From assembly GCA_937890135.1 (NCBI GenBank), contig CALBYC010000007.1:1-14023 (forward strand): DNA of 14,023 bases, read 5' to 3'. This stretch comes from an uncultured Parabacteroides sp. Lineage in GTDB: Bacteria > Bacteroidota > Bacteroidia > Bacteroidales > Tannerellaceae. Below are positions 1-7,588 of this stretch, in pieces; the first letter of the stretch is position 1, and every line of letters starts with the position of its first letter. The notes under the pieces were generated by a model. That model was not told where the DNA came from. It did no database searches and saw only the letters and a program-made list of their open reading frames with translations. Made by a program: the position numbers and the translations under genes.

Positions 1-929
1 GCATCGACTTGAACAATACATTGGTGACGGGCCAGAAGATCCCGTTCTTCGCCGATCCGGACCAACCGTTCAACCAGGTGATGGCAATGGTGGCCTTGCG
101 AGCAAAGTCGGACAAGATTATCTTGGGGGGAATGGGCATGACCAACGATGATTACCTGTTCTTCAAGAATACGTTCAGCAATGCTGGAACGCTTGACCGT
201 ATTGTCAGTTTCATCAATACGACGGAAGACCCTTCCGTCGAGCGAATATTGATACCGGACATGGCATTGTGCGCAGCGGAATATTTTGCGGTGGAGAAAC
301 ATGAGAAGGTGCTGGTGCTGCTGACGGACATGACCAATTATGCCGATGCGTTGGCTATCGTGTCAAACCGTATGGACCAGATTCCATCCAAAGACTCCAT
401 GCCGGGTTCGCTATATTCGGACTTGGCGAAGATTTATGAAAAGGCGGTGCAATTCCCGGATGGCGGTTCCATCACGATCATTGCCGTCACTACTTTGTCG
501 GGAGGAGACATCACGCATGCCGTCCCGGATAATACGGGTTATATCACCGAGGGACAATTGTATCTGAGGCGGGACAGCGACGTTGGCAAGGTAATCGTCG
601 ACCCATTCAGAAGTTTGTCTCGTTTGAAACAGCTGGTAACCGGCAAAAAGACCCGTGAGGACCATCCGCAAGTGATGAATGCCGCGGTTCGTTTGTATGC
701 CGACGCGGCTAATGCGAAGACCAAGCTTGAGAATGGTTTTGACTTGACCGATTATGACAACCGGGCATTGGCATTTGCAAAGGACTACTCGTCCAAACTA
801 CTGGCGATTGATGTCAATTTGGACACGACGGAAATGCTTGATGTCGCATGGGGATTGTTTAGCAAATATTTCCAGCCGGCAGAAGTAAACATCAAGCAGG
901 CATTGATTGACAAGTATTGGAAGAAATGA
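1..929 (+). CDS. ntpB: V/A-type ATPase subunit B, C-terminal part (5'-partial)
   Basis: This is the non-catalytic B subunit of the cytoplasmic A3B3 head of a V/A-type ATPase. The frame is open from base 3 (Ile-Asp-Leu) and has no start inside the window, so roughly the first 130-140 residues of a normal ~440-460 residue B subunit are missing. Seen: the NTLVTGQKIPFFADP stretch after the nucleotide-domain entry, the GGMGMTNDDYLFF segment, the MDQIPSKDSMPGSLYSDLA segment (matching the conserved R-x-x-P-G-Y-x-YSDLA region), the ITHAVPDNTGYITEGQLYL block and the helical C-terminal domain beginning at SLSRLKQL. There is no P-loop in the visible part, as expected for B. A 47-nt gap without a visible site separates it from subunit D. 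Subunit A and the peripheral-stalk genes should lie upstream of the window (inference from operon order). Confidence 0.95.
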   Translation, partial: IDLNNTLVTGQKIPFFADPDQPFNQVMAMVALRAKSDKIILGGMGMTNDDYLFFKNTFSNAGTLDRIVSFINTTEDPSVERILIPDMALCAAEYFAVEKHEKVLVLLTDMTNYADALAIVSNRMDQIPSKDSMPGSLYSDLAKIYEKAVQFPDGGSITIIAVTTLSGGDITHAVPDNTGYITEGQLYLRRDSDVGKVIVDPFRSLSRLKQLVTGKKTREDHPQVMNAAVRLYADAANAKTKLENGFDLTDYDNRALAFAKDYSSKLLAIDVNLDTTEMLDVAWGLFSKYFQPAEVNIKQALIDKYWKK

Positions 930-976
930 CAGCAGAGGGATTGCCCGGATGTACTGCAATTAATAAATAATGAAAT

Positions 977-1597
977 ATGGCTATCAAGTTTCAATATAAT
1001 AAGACATCTCTTCAGCAGTTGGAAAAGCAACTGAAGATGCGTGAACGCTCCCTCCCTACGATAAAGAGCAAGGAAAGTGCTTTGCGTATCGAGGTGAAGC
1101 GAACAAAGGATGAGGTGACGCGGTTGGAACTTCAGTTGGAACAGGAAATTCAGAGTTACGGGAGCATGGTTGCCCTGTGGAATGAATTCAATCCGCAATT
1201 GATAGAGGTGAAGGATGTTTCCCTCTCTACCCGGAAAATTGCGGGAGTGATTGTCCCTGTTTTGGACGAGATTGAATTTTCGATAGGGGAATATAGCTTG
1301 TTCAATGCCCCGGCTTGGTTTACTGATGGCATAGACTTGTTGAAAAAGTTGGCAAGGACAGGCATCGAAGCTGAATTTTCCGGAATGAAGTTGGAACTGT
1401 TGGAACATGCCAGGAAAAAGACGACTCAGAAGGTGAACCTGTTTGAGAAAGTGCAGATTCCCGGCTATAAGGATGCGATCCGTAAAGTGAAACGCTTTAT
1501 GGAGGATGAAGAGAGCCTGTCAAAGTCTTCGCAGAAGATCATGAGGGCCAATCAAGAGAAACGTAAAGTTAAGGAAGAAGAGGAGGCTGAATTATGA
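977..1597 (+). CDS. ntpD: V/A-type ATPase subunit D (central stalk)
   Basis: Subunit D is the rotor axle that couples the A3B3 head to the membrane ring. The protein has 206 residues, the usual length for the family. It has the expected two long coiled-coil helices: residues ~5-60 (rich in K/E/L with heptad-like spacing) and ~150-200 (PGYKDAIRKVKRFMEDEE then a charged tail), joined by a short globular middle. The helix ending in KVQIPGYKDAIRKVK is typical of ATP synthase subunit D. The ATG at 977 follows an AT-rich stretch (AATTAATAAATAATG); an earlier ATG at 970 is in another frame. The stop overlaps the start of subunit I by ATGA (1594-1597), indicating translational coupling. Confidence 0.95.
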   Translation: MAIKFQYNKTSLQQLEKQLKMRERSLPTIKSKESALRIEVKRTKDEVTRLELQLEQEIQSYGSMVALWNEFNPQLIEVKDVSLSTRKIAGVIVPVLDEIEFSIGEYSLFNAPAWFTDGIDLLKKLARTGIEAEFSGMKLELLEHARKKTTQKVNLFEKVQIPGYKDAIRKVKRFMEDEESLSKSSQKIMRANQEKRKVKEEEEAEL

Positions 1598-3468
1598 TTG
1601 CTAAGATGAACAAGTTCACATTCCTTATCTATCATAAGGATTATGAGACGTTCCTGGAAAAGCTCCGCGACCTTGGCGTTGTTCACGTGGAAGTCCGTCA
1701 GAGCGGTGAAATGGAGGAATCCATGCGGCCGGCCATGCAGAAATATGTTGCATACAAGACTTTGCTTAAAGACATGAGTGCCTGTGCCGCCCAATATGCA
1801 TGTACAGGCTTACGCACCAGCGGCTCATCCTCGATAGAAAAAGTGAAAGCGGATTACGATGCGTTTTGTGCGCAGCTGCAAGCTCAAACAGCCAATCTTT
1901 CCACATTGGACAAGGAGATAAAAGCACTTGAGCCTTGGGGAAGTTTCGATTGGAGCAAGTTGGACGCTTTGCAGGACAACGGTTGGAATGTGCAATTCTT
2001 CTCTTGCCCTGAGAGGAACTTCAACGATGCTTGGCAAGACGAATACAATGCCATTGTCATCAACAAGAAAGAGGGACAATGTTATTTTGTGACGATAGGC
2101 CAACAGACGGCATCGATAGACGCGGAAGCCCTTCACCTGCCTCATGAGGACTATGCGAAGTTGCTGGTGCAAAAGGAGGAAAACGAGAAGCTGTTAGAGG
2201 ATACTCGCCGCTCGATGTCCGAATATTGTGCCAGGGCGATTCCCGTAGTCGAATCTGCCATTGCTGCCATGCAAGACGAGATTGACTTGATGAAAGTGAG
2301 ATTGGGCGGAGAGCCGAAGGCGGATGGTGCTTTGATTTTGTTGGAAGGTTGGGCTCCTTCGGAAAACAGTCCGGCTGTCCAGTCCATGTTTGAACAATGT
2401 GACGATGTCTATTTTGAAATGCGTCCCGCAGAGAAAGAAGACAACGCGCCCATCAAGCTGAAGAATAACCGTATCACCCGGTTGTTCGAGACTTTGACAC
2501 GCATGTACGGTTTGCCAGATTATGGCGAGTTTGACCCGACCCCTTTGCTGGCCCCGTTCTATGCTTTGTTCTTCGGTTTGTGTTTGGGTGATGCAGGCTA
2601 TGGGCTGTTCCTGGTTCTTTTAGGATTTTTCCTGAAGAAGAAAGTGAGCAAATCCATGCAAGGCATAATGAACCTGCTTATCACGTTAGGCGTTGCTGCC
2701 ACGGTAGTAGGTGCTGTGTTGGGCACTTTCTTTGGTGTTGACCTGGTGAAAACCGACATACCCCAAGCTTGGAAAGATTTCATGATAAGCGGGGAAGTGG
2801 AGATAGGAGGGAAAATGTATTACAAGACAATGATTCTCGCTTTGGTCGTCGGAATGATCCATATCTGTTTCGCCATGACAGTCAAAGCCGTTTGCTCGAC
2901 AGTCCGTTACGGTTTCAAAAATTCCCTGTCGGACTGGGGATGGCTGTTGCTGGTCGGAGGTTCGGTCAGTGTTGCTACATTGAAATTCTTGGATTTGATT
3001 CCAGCGGAAGCGGCGAAGATAGCCTATTATGTCATAGGCGGGATATCGGCTGTTGGCATCTTCCTTCTGAACAACTTGCATAGGAATGTATTCATGAATG
3101 CAGGAGCGGGGCTTTGGACTACTTACAACATGGCGACAGGATTGATGGGCGACTTACTGTCATATCTCCGTCTTTACGCATTGGGTTTGGCGGGCGGATT
3201 GTTAGGCGGCGTGTTTAATGACTTGGGAATGCAGGCTCAATCCGGTATGTCGAATATTTTGTGGGGCATCCCGGGTTGGATAGTCTGCGGATTGATATTT
3301 GTTTGCGGCCACGCACTGAATATTGCATTGTCATGCTTGAGCGCTTACGTGCATTCCATCCGTTTGACATTCGTCGAATATTTTAAGAATTCAGGTTACG
3401 ATGGCCGAGGTACTATGTACAAGCCTTTCTCATCGTTCCAAAAAACAGAAAACAAAGAAATAAATTAA
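1594..3468 (+). CDS. ntpI: V/A-type ATPase subunit I (membrane stator, a-subunit homologue)
   Basis: Subunit I forms the ion half-channels beside the K ring and anchors the peripheral stalk. Of 624 residues, the first ~300 are a soluble domain with helical hairpins. About seven membrane segments follow (roughly residues 318-347, 356-382, 410-431, 447-468, 475-493, 515-541, 555-584). Family landmarks are visible: PTPLLAPFYALFFGLCLGDAGYG at the first membrane segment (residues 316-337), and SYLRLYALGLAGG (523-535), whose Arg526 aligns with the essential channel arginine of V-ATPase a subunits. AYVHSIRLTFVEYF (584-597) is the conserved last-helix signature. The length is within the usual 600-680 range. 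It is translationally coupled to subunit D through the ATGA overlap and is followed 22 nt later by K. Confidence 0.95.
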   Translation: MIAKMNKFTFLIYHKDYETFLEKLRDLGVVHVEVRQSGEMEESMRPAMQKYVAYKTLLKDMSACAAQYACTGLRTSGSSSIEKVKADYDAFCAQLQAQTANLSTLDKEIKALEPWGSFDWSKLDALQDNGWNVQFFSCPERNFNDAWQDEYNAIVINKKEGQCYFVTIGQQTASIDAEALHLPHEDYAKLLVQKEENEKLLEDTRRSMSEYCARAIPVVESAIAAMQDEIDLMKVRLGGEPKADGALILLEGWAPSENSPAVQSMFEQCDDVYFEMRPAEKEDNAPIKLKNNRITRLFETLTRMYGLPDYGEFDPTPLLAPFYALFFGLCLGDAGYGLFLVLLGFFLKKKVSKSMQGIMNLLITLGVAATVVGAVLGTFFGVDLVKTDIPQAWKDFMISGEVEIGGKMYYKTMILALVVGMIHICFAMTVKAVCSTVRYGFKNSLSDWGWLLLVGGSVSVATLKFLDLIPAEAAKIAYYVIGGISAVGIFLLNNLHRNVFMNAGAGLWTTYNMATGLMGDLLSYLRLYALGLAGGLLGGVFNDLGMQAQSGMSNILWGIPGWIVCGLIFVCGHALNIALSCLSAYVHSIRLTFVEYFKNSGYDGRGTMYKPFSSFQKTENKEIN

Positions 3469-3490
3469 TAACAATTTAAATTTTAACGTT

Positions 3491-3913
3491 ATGGACATAA
3501 CTCTATTATTAGGTTATTTAGGCTTAGGGCTTATGTTGGCCCTTGCAGGAATTGGCAGTTGCTATGGTACGACAATTGCAGCCAATGCGGCCGAAGGTGC
3601 ATTGAAGAAAGATGCGACGAAATCAGCAGGCTATATGATTCTTTCAGCGATGCCTGCATCTCAAGGTCTTTATGGATTCGTGGCATTCATGACTGCCGGC
3701 TCGATTACCCCGGACAATGCGTTGTTGAAGTTTGGTATGGGTGTCAGTGTTGGATTGGTATTCCTTATTTCTGCCATCCGCCAAGGCCAGTTGTGCGCTA
3801 ATGGTATCGTCGGCATGTCTCAAGGGCACGATGTTCAGACGAACACCATGATTTATGCTGCACTTCCTGAGTTTTATGCCATCTTGGCCTTAGTAGCAAC
3901 GTTCTTGGTATAA
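3491..3913 (+). CDS. ntpK: V/A-type ATPase subunit K (proteolipid ring subunit), sodium-type
   Basis: This is the membrane proteolipid whose ring carries the transported ion. At 140 residues it has four hydrophobic segments, that is, two fused c-type hairpins. The ion-binding glutamate is Glu127 in LPEFYAILALV of the last helix. The matching place in helix 2 holds Gln58 in PASQGLYGF, so each subunit has one carboxylate, as in NtpK of Enterococcus hirae. The other residues aligned to the NtpK Na+ ligands are also present: Met54 (backbone position), Ser57 (for Thr64), Gln58 (for Gln65), Tyr61 (for Tyr68), Gln98 (for Gln110) and Glu127 (for Glu139). This favours Na+ over H+ as coupling ion (inference from a by-eye alignment). 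It is the last gene of the ATPase operon, followed by a hairpin at 3937-3967. Confidence 0.95.
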   Translation: MDITLLLGYLGLGLMLALAGIGSCYGTTIAANAAEGALKKDATKSAGYMILSAMPASQGLYGFVAFMTAGSITPDNALLKFGMGVSVGLVFLISAIRQGQLCANGIVGMSQGHDVQTNTMIYAALPEFYAILALVATFLV

Positions 3914-3936
3914 GACTTTCTTTTATGATTTTATCG

Positions 3937-3967
3937 AGAGGCCATGCTACTGGTAAGCATGACCTCT
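3937..3967 (+). terminator. Hairpin ending the ATPase operon, possible terminator
   Basis: The left arm (3937-3948) and right arm (3956-3967) pair over 12 bp with one C-A mismatch, around a 7-nt loop (actggta). It lies 24 nt after the stop of ntpK and 33 nt before the S9 peptidase. The downstream side (tgtcgtttcc) is only moderately U-rich, so termination may be partial. A second small inverted repeat (cgttt/aaacg, 3971-3984) follows directly. Confidence 0.6.
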
Positions 3968-3999
3968 TGTCGTTTCCGTAAACGCTTATCAACATAAAA

Positions 4000-6438
4000 A
4001 TGAGAAAACATATATTCGCTGTGCTATGCGGCATAGGGTTATTGACGAATACGCTGTCGAAGGCGGAAGGGGGAAATCGTCTCCCTGGTTACCTGCAAGC
4101 GGAGAGATTCACCAAAGAGAAAGTGTCCACCATGCTGTTTTCCACATCTGTAGACCCGCATTGGTTTCAGCAAGGCGACAGCTTTTGGTATGAATACAAG
4201 ACCAGCGAGGGTACGGCATGGTATGTCGTCGACCCAGTGGCTAAAACTAAAAAAGAATTATTTGACTTAGATGACATAGCTTCACAAATAACGGAAATTG
4301 TAAAAGATCCCTTCACTGCGCAACAACTGCCTATTCAAAAGTTGGAGGCGCAAGCCGACGGGCGGACTTTCACTTTCCAAATACTTTCTACCCGGGATGC
4401 ACCTAAAGATACGGTTGACAACAAAGATGGCAAGAAGAAACAGGTTTTTTATTTTTCCTATGATTATCCTACCCGCAAACTTACGTGGTTGAGCGATAAG
4501 AAGAGAGACACGAAATATCCAGAATGGGCTTCCTTCTCTCCGGATGGCAAGACGGTCGTTTATGCCAAAGACCTGAACCTTTATCGGATGAGTCGTGCCG
4601 ATTACGAGAAGTTGAAGGTGAATGAAAAGGACAGTACCGTTGTCGACGTGCAATTAACGACGTTTGGAGTGAAAGACTTCGGATTCGGGCAGCCTTATTC
4701 GTTGCTTAATACAGATACGTTATGCAATGGGAAACGTAAGCCTGTCTATGGCATCTTATGGTCTCCGGATTCTCGTTATTTTGCCGTTACAGCGACCGAT
4801 GAACGCAAAGTCAAGGATTTATGGGTCATCAACTCGATGGCTTCACCTCGCCCTACTTTGGAAAGCTATAAGTACCAGATGCCCGGAGAGAAAGAGGCGT
4901 CCGTGGATCATTTGTACCTTTTCGACATGCAGTCAAACTCATACAAGGAAATCCCTACCCAGGCATATAAAGACCAGTCCATCAGCATCGCTTATCAGCC
5001 GCATTTGCAAAAGGAAAGGGATATGCGCGAGAAGTCATGGAAATGGTTGGGTGATAGCGATCATTTCTATCTGACCCGTTCCAGCCGAGATTTGTATCGT
5101 ATTGATATTTGTTCATATACCATTGGCGAGGATTCCATCCGCCCGCTGATTCAAGAACGCATGAATACCTACCAAGAGGTGCGCCCATTGGCCATATTGA
5201 ACGGTGGAAAAGAACTGGTACAATGGAGTGAAAGGGATGGCTGGGCTCATCTTTATCTCTATGATGGAAACGGGAAGCTGAAGAACCGTATTACAAAGGG
5301 GGCCTGGCATGTGGATCAAATCGTCAAGGTTGACGAGGCCGCCCGTGTCGTTTATTTCTTGGCAAATGGAAAAGAGAAAGACGAGAATCCATACTACGAG
5401 CACCTTTACCGCGTGAACTTGGATGGCAGCGGATTGCAGATGGTGACGAAAGGTAATTTCTTTCATGCGGCTATGATGGATGACCAGTCACGTTTCGTCG
5501 TGAATAACTATTCGAGAGTAAACAGCATTCCTAAAACGGATTTGCTTGACAATACCGGGCATAAAATCATGACTTTGGAAGAGAGCGATTTCTCCCAATT
5601 GTTTGCCGCAGGATACCAGTTCCCGCAACCATTTAAAGTCAAGGCGGCTGATGGCGTGACGGATTTGTATGGTGTGATGTACAAACCATTTAACTTCGAT
5701 TCGACGAAAGTCTACCCGATTGTGGATTATGTTTATCCCGGTCCTCAGGTTGAAGCGACCGTTTATCCATTTGCCCGCATGAGTGTCCGTACTGACCGTT
5801 TGGCTCAAGCCGGCTTTATTGTTATTACCGTAGGTAACCGAGGCGGTCACCCGAGCCGTTCAAAATGGTATCATAACTATGGATATGGTAACCTTCGCGA
5901 TTATGGATTGGCAGACCAGAAAGCTGCAATCGAACAATTGGCGGACCGTTATTCTTACATAGACATCAACCGTGTGGGCATCCATGGACATTCTGGTGGC
6001 GGCTTTATGTCCACGGCAGCCATTTTCCAATATCCGGATTTTTTCAAGGTCGCCGTTTCATGCGCAGGTAACCACGATAACCGCATATACAACCGTTGGT
6101 GGAGCGAAACCCACCATGGTGTCAAAGAGGAGGTATCAGAAAAAGGTGATACGACTTTTATATACAATATTAAGACGAATGAAGAGATTGCCCATCAGTT
6201 GAAAGGTCATCTTTTATTAGTCCATGGAGATATCGATAACAATGTGCACCCCGGGAATACGCTCCGTGTCGTGGATGCACTTATCCGGGCAGGAAAACGT
6301 TTCGACATGTTGATGCTACCCCAACAGCGTCATGGCTTTGGCGACATGGATGAATATTTCTATTGGAGGTTGGTAGATTATTTCTCACGTTACTTGTTGG
6401 GAGGACAGGAGCAATCAGTGGATATCCCGAAAAGATAG
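4000..6438 (+). CDS. S9-family prolyl oligopeptidase / DPP IV-like peptidase, exported
   Basis: This is a serine peptidase of the prolyl oligopeptidase clan, 812 residues, probably acting in the periplasm on short peptides. A signal-like N-terminus (MRKHIFAVLCGIGLLTN) precedes a long beta-propeller region (about 45-550; repeated WxxxGD, FSPDGKTVVYA and WSPDSRYFAV blades) and an alpha/beta hydrolase domain (about 560-805). The triad can be placed: Ser665 in GIHGHSGGGF, Asp746 in GDIDNNVH and His778 in QQRHGFGD. Tyr579 in VYPGPQ fits the oxyanion-hole tyrosine of DPP IV. Two differences from classic DPP IV: the elbow is GHSGGG rather than GWSYGG, and I see no double-Glu motif of the kind that anchors the free N-terminus of substrates. 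Dipeptidyl specificity is therefore not secure. It stands alone between two hairpins, with no clear promoter visible in the 86-nt upstream gap. Confidence 0.9.
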   Translation: MRKHIFAVLCGIGLLTNTLSKAEGGNRLPGYLQAERFTKEKVSTMLFSTSVDPHWFQQGDSFWYEYKTSEGTAWYVVDPVAKTKKELFDLDDIASQITEIVKDPFTAQQLPIQKLEAQADGRTFTFQILSTRDAPKDTVDNKDGKKKQVFYFSYDYPTRKLTWLSDKKRDTKYPEWASFSPDGKTVVYAKDLNLYRMSRADYEKLKVNEKDSTVVDVQLTTFGVKDFGFGQPYSLLNTDTLCNGKRKPVYGILWSPDSRYFAVTATDERKVKDLWVINSMASPRPTLESYKYQMPGEKEASVDHLYLFDMQSNSYKEIPTQAYKDQSISIAYQPHLQKERDMREKSWKWLGDSDHFYLTRSSRDLYRIDICSYTIGEDSIRPLIQERMNTYQEVRPLAILNGGKELVQWSERDGWAHLYLYDGNGKLKNRITKGAWHVDQIVKVDEAARVVYFLANGKEKDENPYYEHLYRVNLDGSGLQMVTKGNFFHAAMMDDQSRFVVNNYSRVNSIPKTDLLDNTGHKIMTLEESDFSQLFAAGYQFPQPFKVKAADGVTDLYGVMYKPFNFDSTKVYPIVDYVYPGPQVEATVYPFARMSVRTDRLAQAGFIVITVGNRGGHPSRSKWYHNYGYGNLRDYGLADQKAAIEQLADRYSYIDINRVGIHGHSGGGFMSTAAIFQYPDFFKVAVSCAGNHDNRIYNRWWSETHHGVKEEVSEKGDTTFIYNIKTNEEIAHQLKGHLLLVHGDIDNNVHPGNTLRVVDALIRAGKRFDMLMLPQQRHGFGDMDEYFYWRLVDYFSRYLLGGQEQSVDIPKR

Positions 6439-6478
6439 ATTTATGGCATCGTAAGGCGTTTTTTGTCCCTATGGCATG

Positions 6479-6523
6479 AAAAACCTCGTTGAATGGCTTT
6501 CGTGCTATGCGACGAGGTTTTTT
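6479..6523 (+). terminator. Intrinsic terminator after the S9 peptidase
   Basis: An 11-bp perfect stem (aaaaacctcgt at 6479-6489 against acgaggttttt at 6512-6522) closes a 22-nt loop and ends in six T. A small inner stem (atgg/ctat) can form within the loop. The flanking A-run and T-run would allow it to work from either strand, but all genes here read on +. It separates the S9 gene from the metA transcription unit. Confidence 0.85.
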
Positions 6524-6597
6524 ATTTATCCAAGCAGGGCGGGTGTGCACGGACTCTTTTTCAACATCAACCTGTTCGTTATTCAAAGGGTTCTTTG

Positions 6598-6605
6598 TAT
6601 CTTTG
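6598..6605 (+). promoter_or_regulatory. Bacteroidota-type promoter (-7 element) for metA
   Basis: TATCTTTG is an exact match to the Bacteroides -7 consensus TAnnTTTG. A weaker -33-like TTCG lies near 6575-6578, about 20 nt upstream. Transcription would start around 6610-6614, leaving a leader of only ~25 nt, mostly an A10 run (6611-6620) followed by ttaaaaggataagctt before the ATG at 6637. The site lies downstream of the terminator at 6479-6523, as expected for the start of a new transcription unit. Confidence 0.75.
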
Positions 6606-6636
6606 TCGGCAAAAAAAAAATTAAAAGGATAAGCTT

Positions 6637-7572
6637 ATGCCATTGAATCTGCAAAAGAATCTTCCGGCTATAGAACTTTTGAAGAAAGAACACATAGATG
6701 TAATGGACTCTTTGAAAGTGGATACGCTGGCCATGCGCCCTCTTCATATAGTCGTGCTGAATTTGATGCCATTGAAGATTATGACTGAGACGGACTTGGT
6801 TCGCCTGTTGAGCAATTCACCTCTCTCGATAGAGATTGACTGGATGAAAATAAAAGGGCATATCCCTAAGAACACTCCGGCCGAACACATGGAAGCCTTT
6901 TACAAGGATTTCGATGCATTGAAGGGTGAGTGTTATGATGGCATGATTATTACCGGGGCACCCGTGGAACAAATGCCCTTCGAGGAGGTAACTTACTGGA
7001 ATGAGATTTCCGAGATATTCAATTGGGCGCATACCCATGTGACATCTACTTTATATATCTGTTGGGCTGCCCAGGCAGGGCTGTATCATTTTTTCAATAT
7101 CCCGAAATATGATTTGGGGCATAAAATGTTTGGCATTTTCCTGCATCACTCGTTACATCCCTCTCTCCCAATATTCCGCGGGTTCGACGATGAGTTCTAT
7201 GTGCCTCATAGCCGCCATACTGAAGTCCGTAAAGAAGACATTCTTCGTGTGCGGGATTTAATTTTGTTAGCAGAGAGCGATGAATCTGGTGTTTATATGG
7301 TCATGGCGAGAGGAGGGCGCGAGTTCTTTGTCACTGGACATTCTGAATATGCTCCGAACACCTTGCATGATGAGTACATGAGGGATTTGAATAAAGGATT
7401 GACCATCGACATCCCAAAACATTATTATAGGAATGATCATCCCGAGGAAGGTCCTGTGGTGCGTTGGCGTGCACATGCCAATTTGCTATTTTCAAATTGG
7501 TTGAACTATTATGTGTTGCGGTATTCTCCTTCTCAAAGAGATGACATCAAATTACTCGGAAACATTGAATGA
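6637..7572 (+). CDS. metA: Homoserine O-acyltransferase MetA (predicted acetyl-CoA-using)
   Basis: MetA activates the hydroxyl of L-homoserine with an acyl-CoA, the first committed step to methionine. The protein has 311 residues and aligns with E. coli MetA from the first residue without gaps through the key positions. Cys142 (YICWAAQAG) is the acyl nucleophile; His235 and Glu237 (VTGHSEY) complete the catalytic set; Lys47 is kept. Databases usually label this family homoserine O-succinyltransferase. However, residue 111 is Glu (GAPVEQMPFEEV), whereas succinyl-CoA-using E. coli has Gly111. In the family, Glu111 is associated with acetyl-CoA use, so O-acetylhomoserine is the likely product (inference). 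It is the first gene after the promoter at 6598-6605, with an A-rich leader and an 'aaaaggat' stretch 8-15 nt before the start. The U32 gene follows after 16 nt. Confidence 0.95.
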   Translation: MPLNLQKNLPAIELLKKEHIDVMDSLKVDTLAMRPLHIVVLNLMPLKIMTETDLVRLLSNSPLSIEIDWMKIKGHIPKNTPAEHMEAFYKDFDALKGECYDGMIITGAPVEQMPFEEVTYWNEISEIFNWAHTHVTSTLYICWAAQAGLYHFFNIPKYDLGHKMFGIFLHHSLHPSLPIFRGFDDEFYVPHSRHTEVRKEDILRVRDLILLAESDESGVYMVMARGGREFFVTGHSEYAPNTLHDEYMRDLNKGLTIDIPKHYYRNDHPEEGPVVRWRAHANLLFSNWLNYYVLRYSPSQRDDIKLLGNIE

Positions 7573-7588
7573 TAGCAAATAACTGCCC

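Noticed and set aside
785..1408. A 207-codon open frame on the minus strand over subunits B and D
   Set aside because: It is antisense to two well-recognised ATPase genes, straddles their junction, and its translation resembles no family I know; it is a shadow of the + strand coding frames.
6442..6477. Direct repeat TATGGCAT (6442-6449 and 6470-6477) after the S9 gene
   Set aside because: Eight bases repeated once in a short non-coding gap is within chance, and it is not placed like an operator or attachment site.
6524..6636. Possible SAM riboswitch upstream of metA
   Set aside because: The promoter element at 6598-6605 leaves about 25 nt of leader, mostly A, and I see no conserved stem set upstream either.
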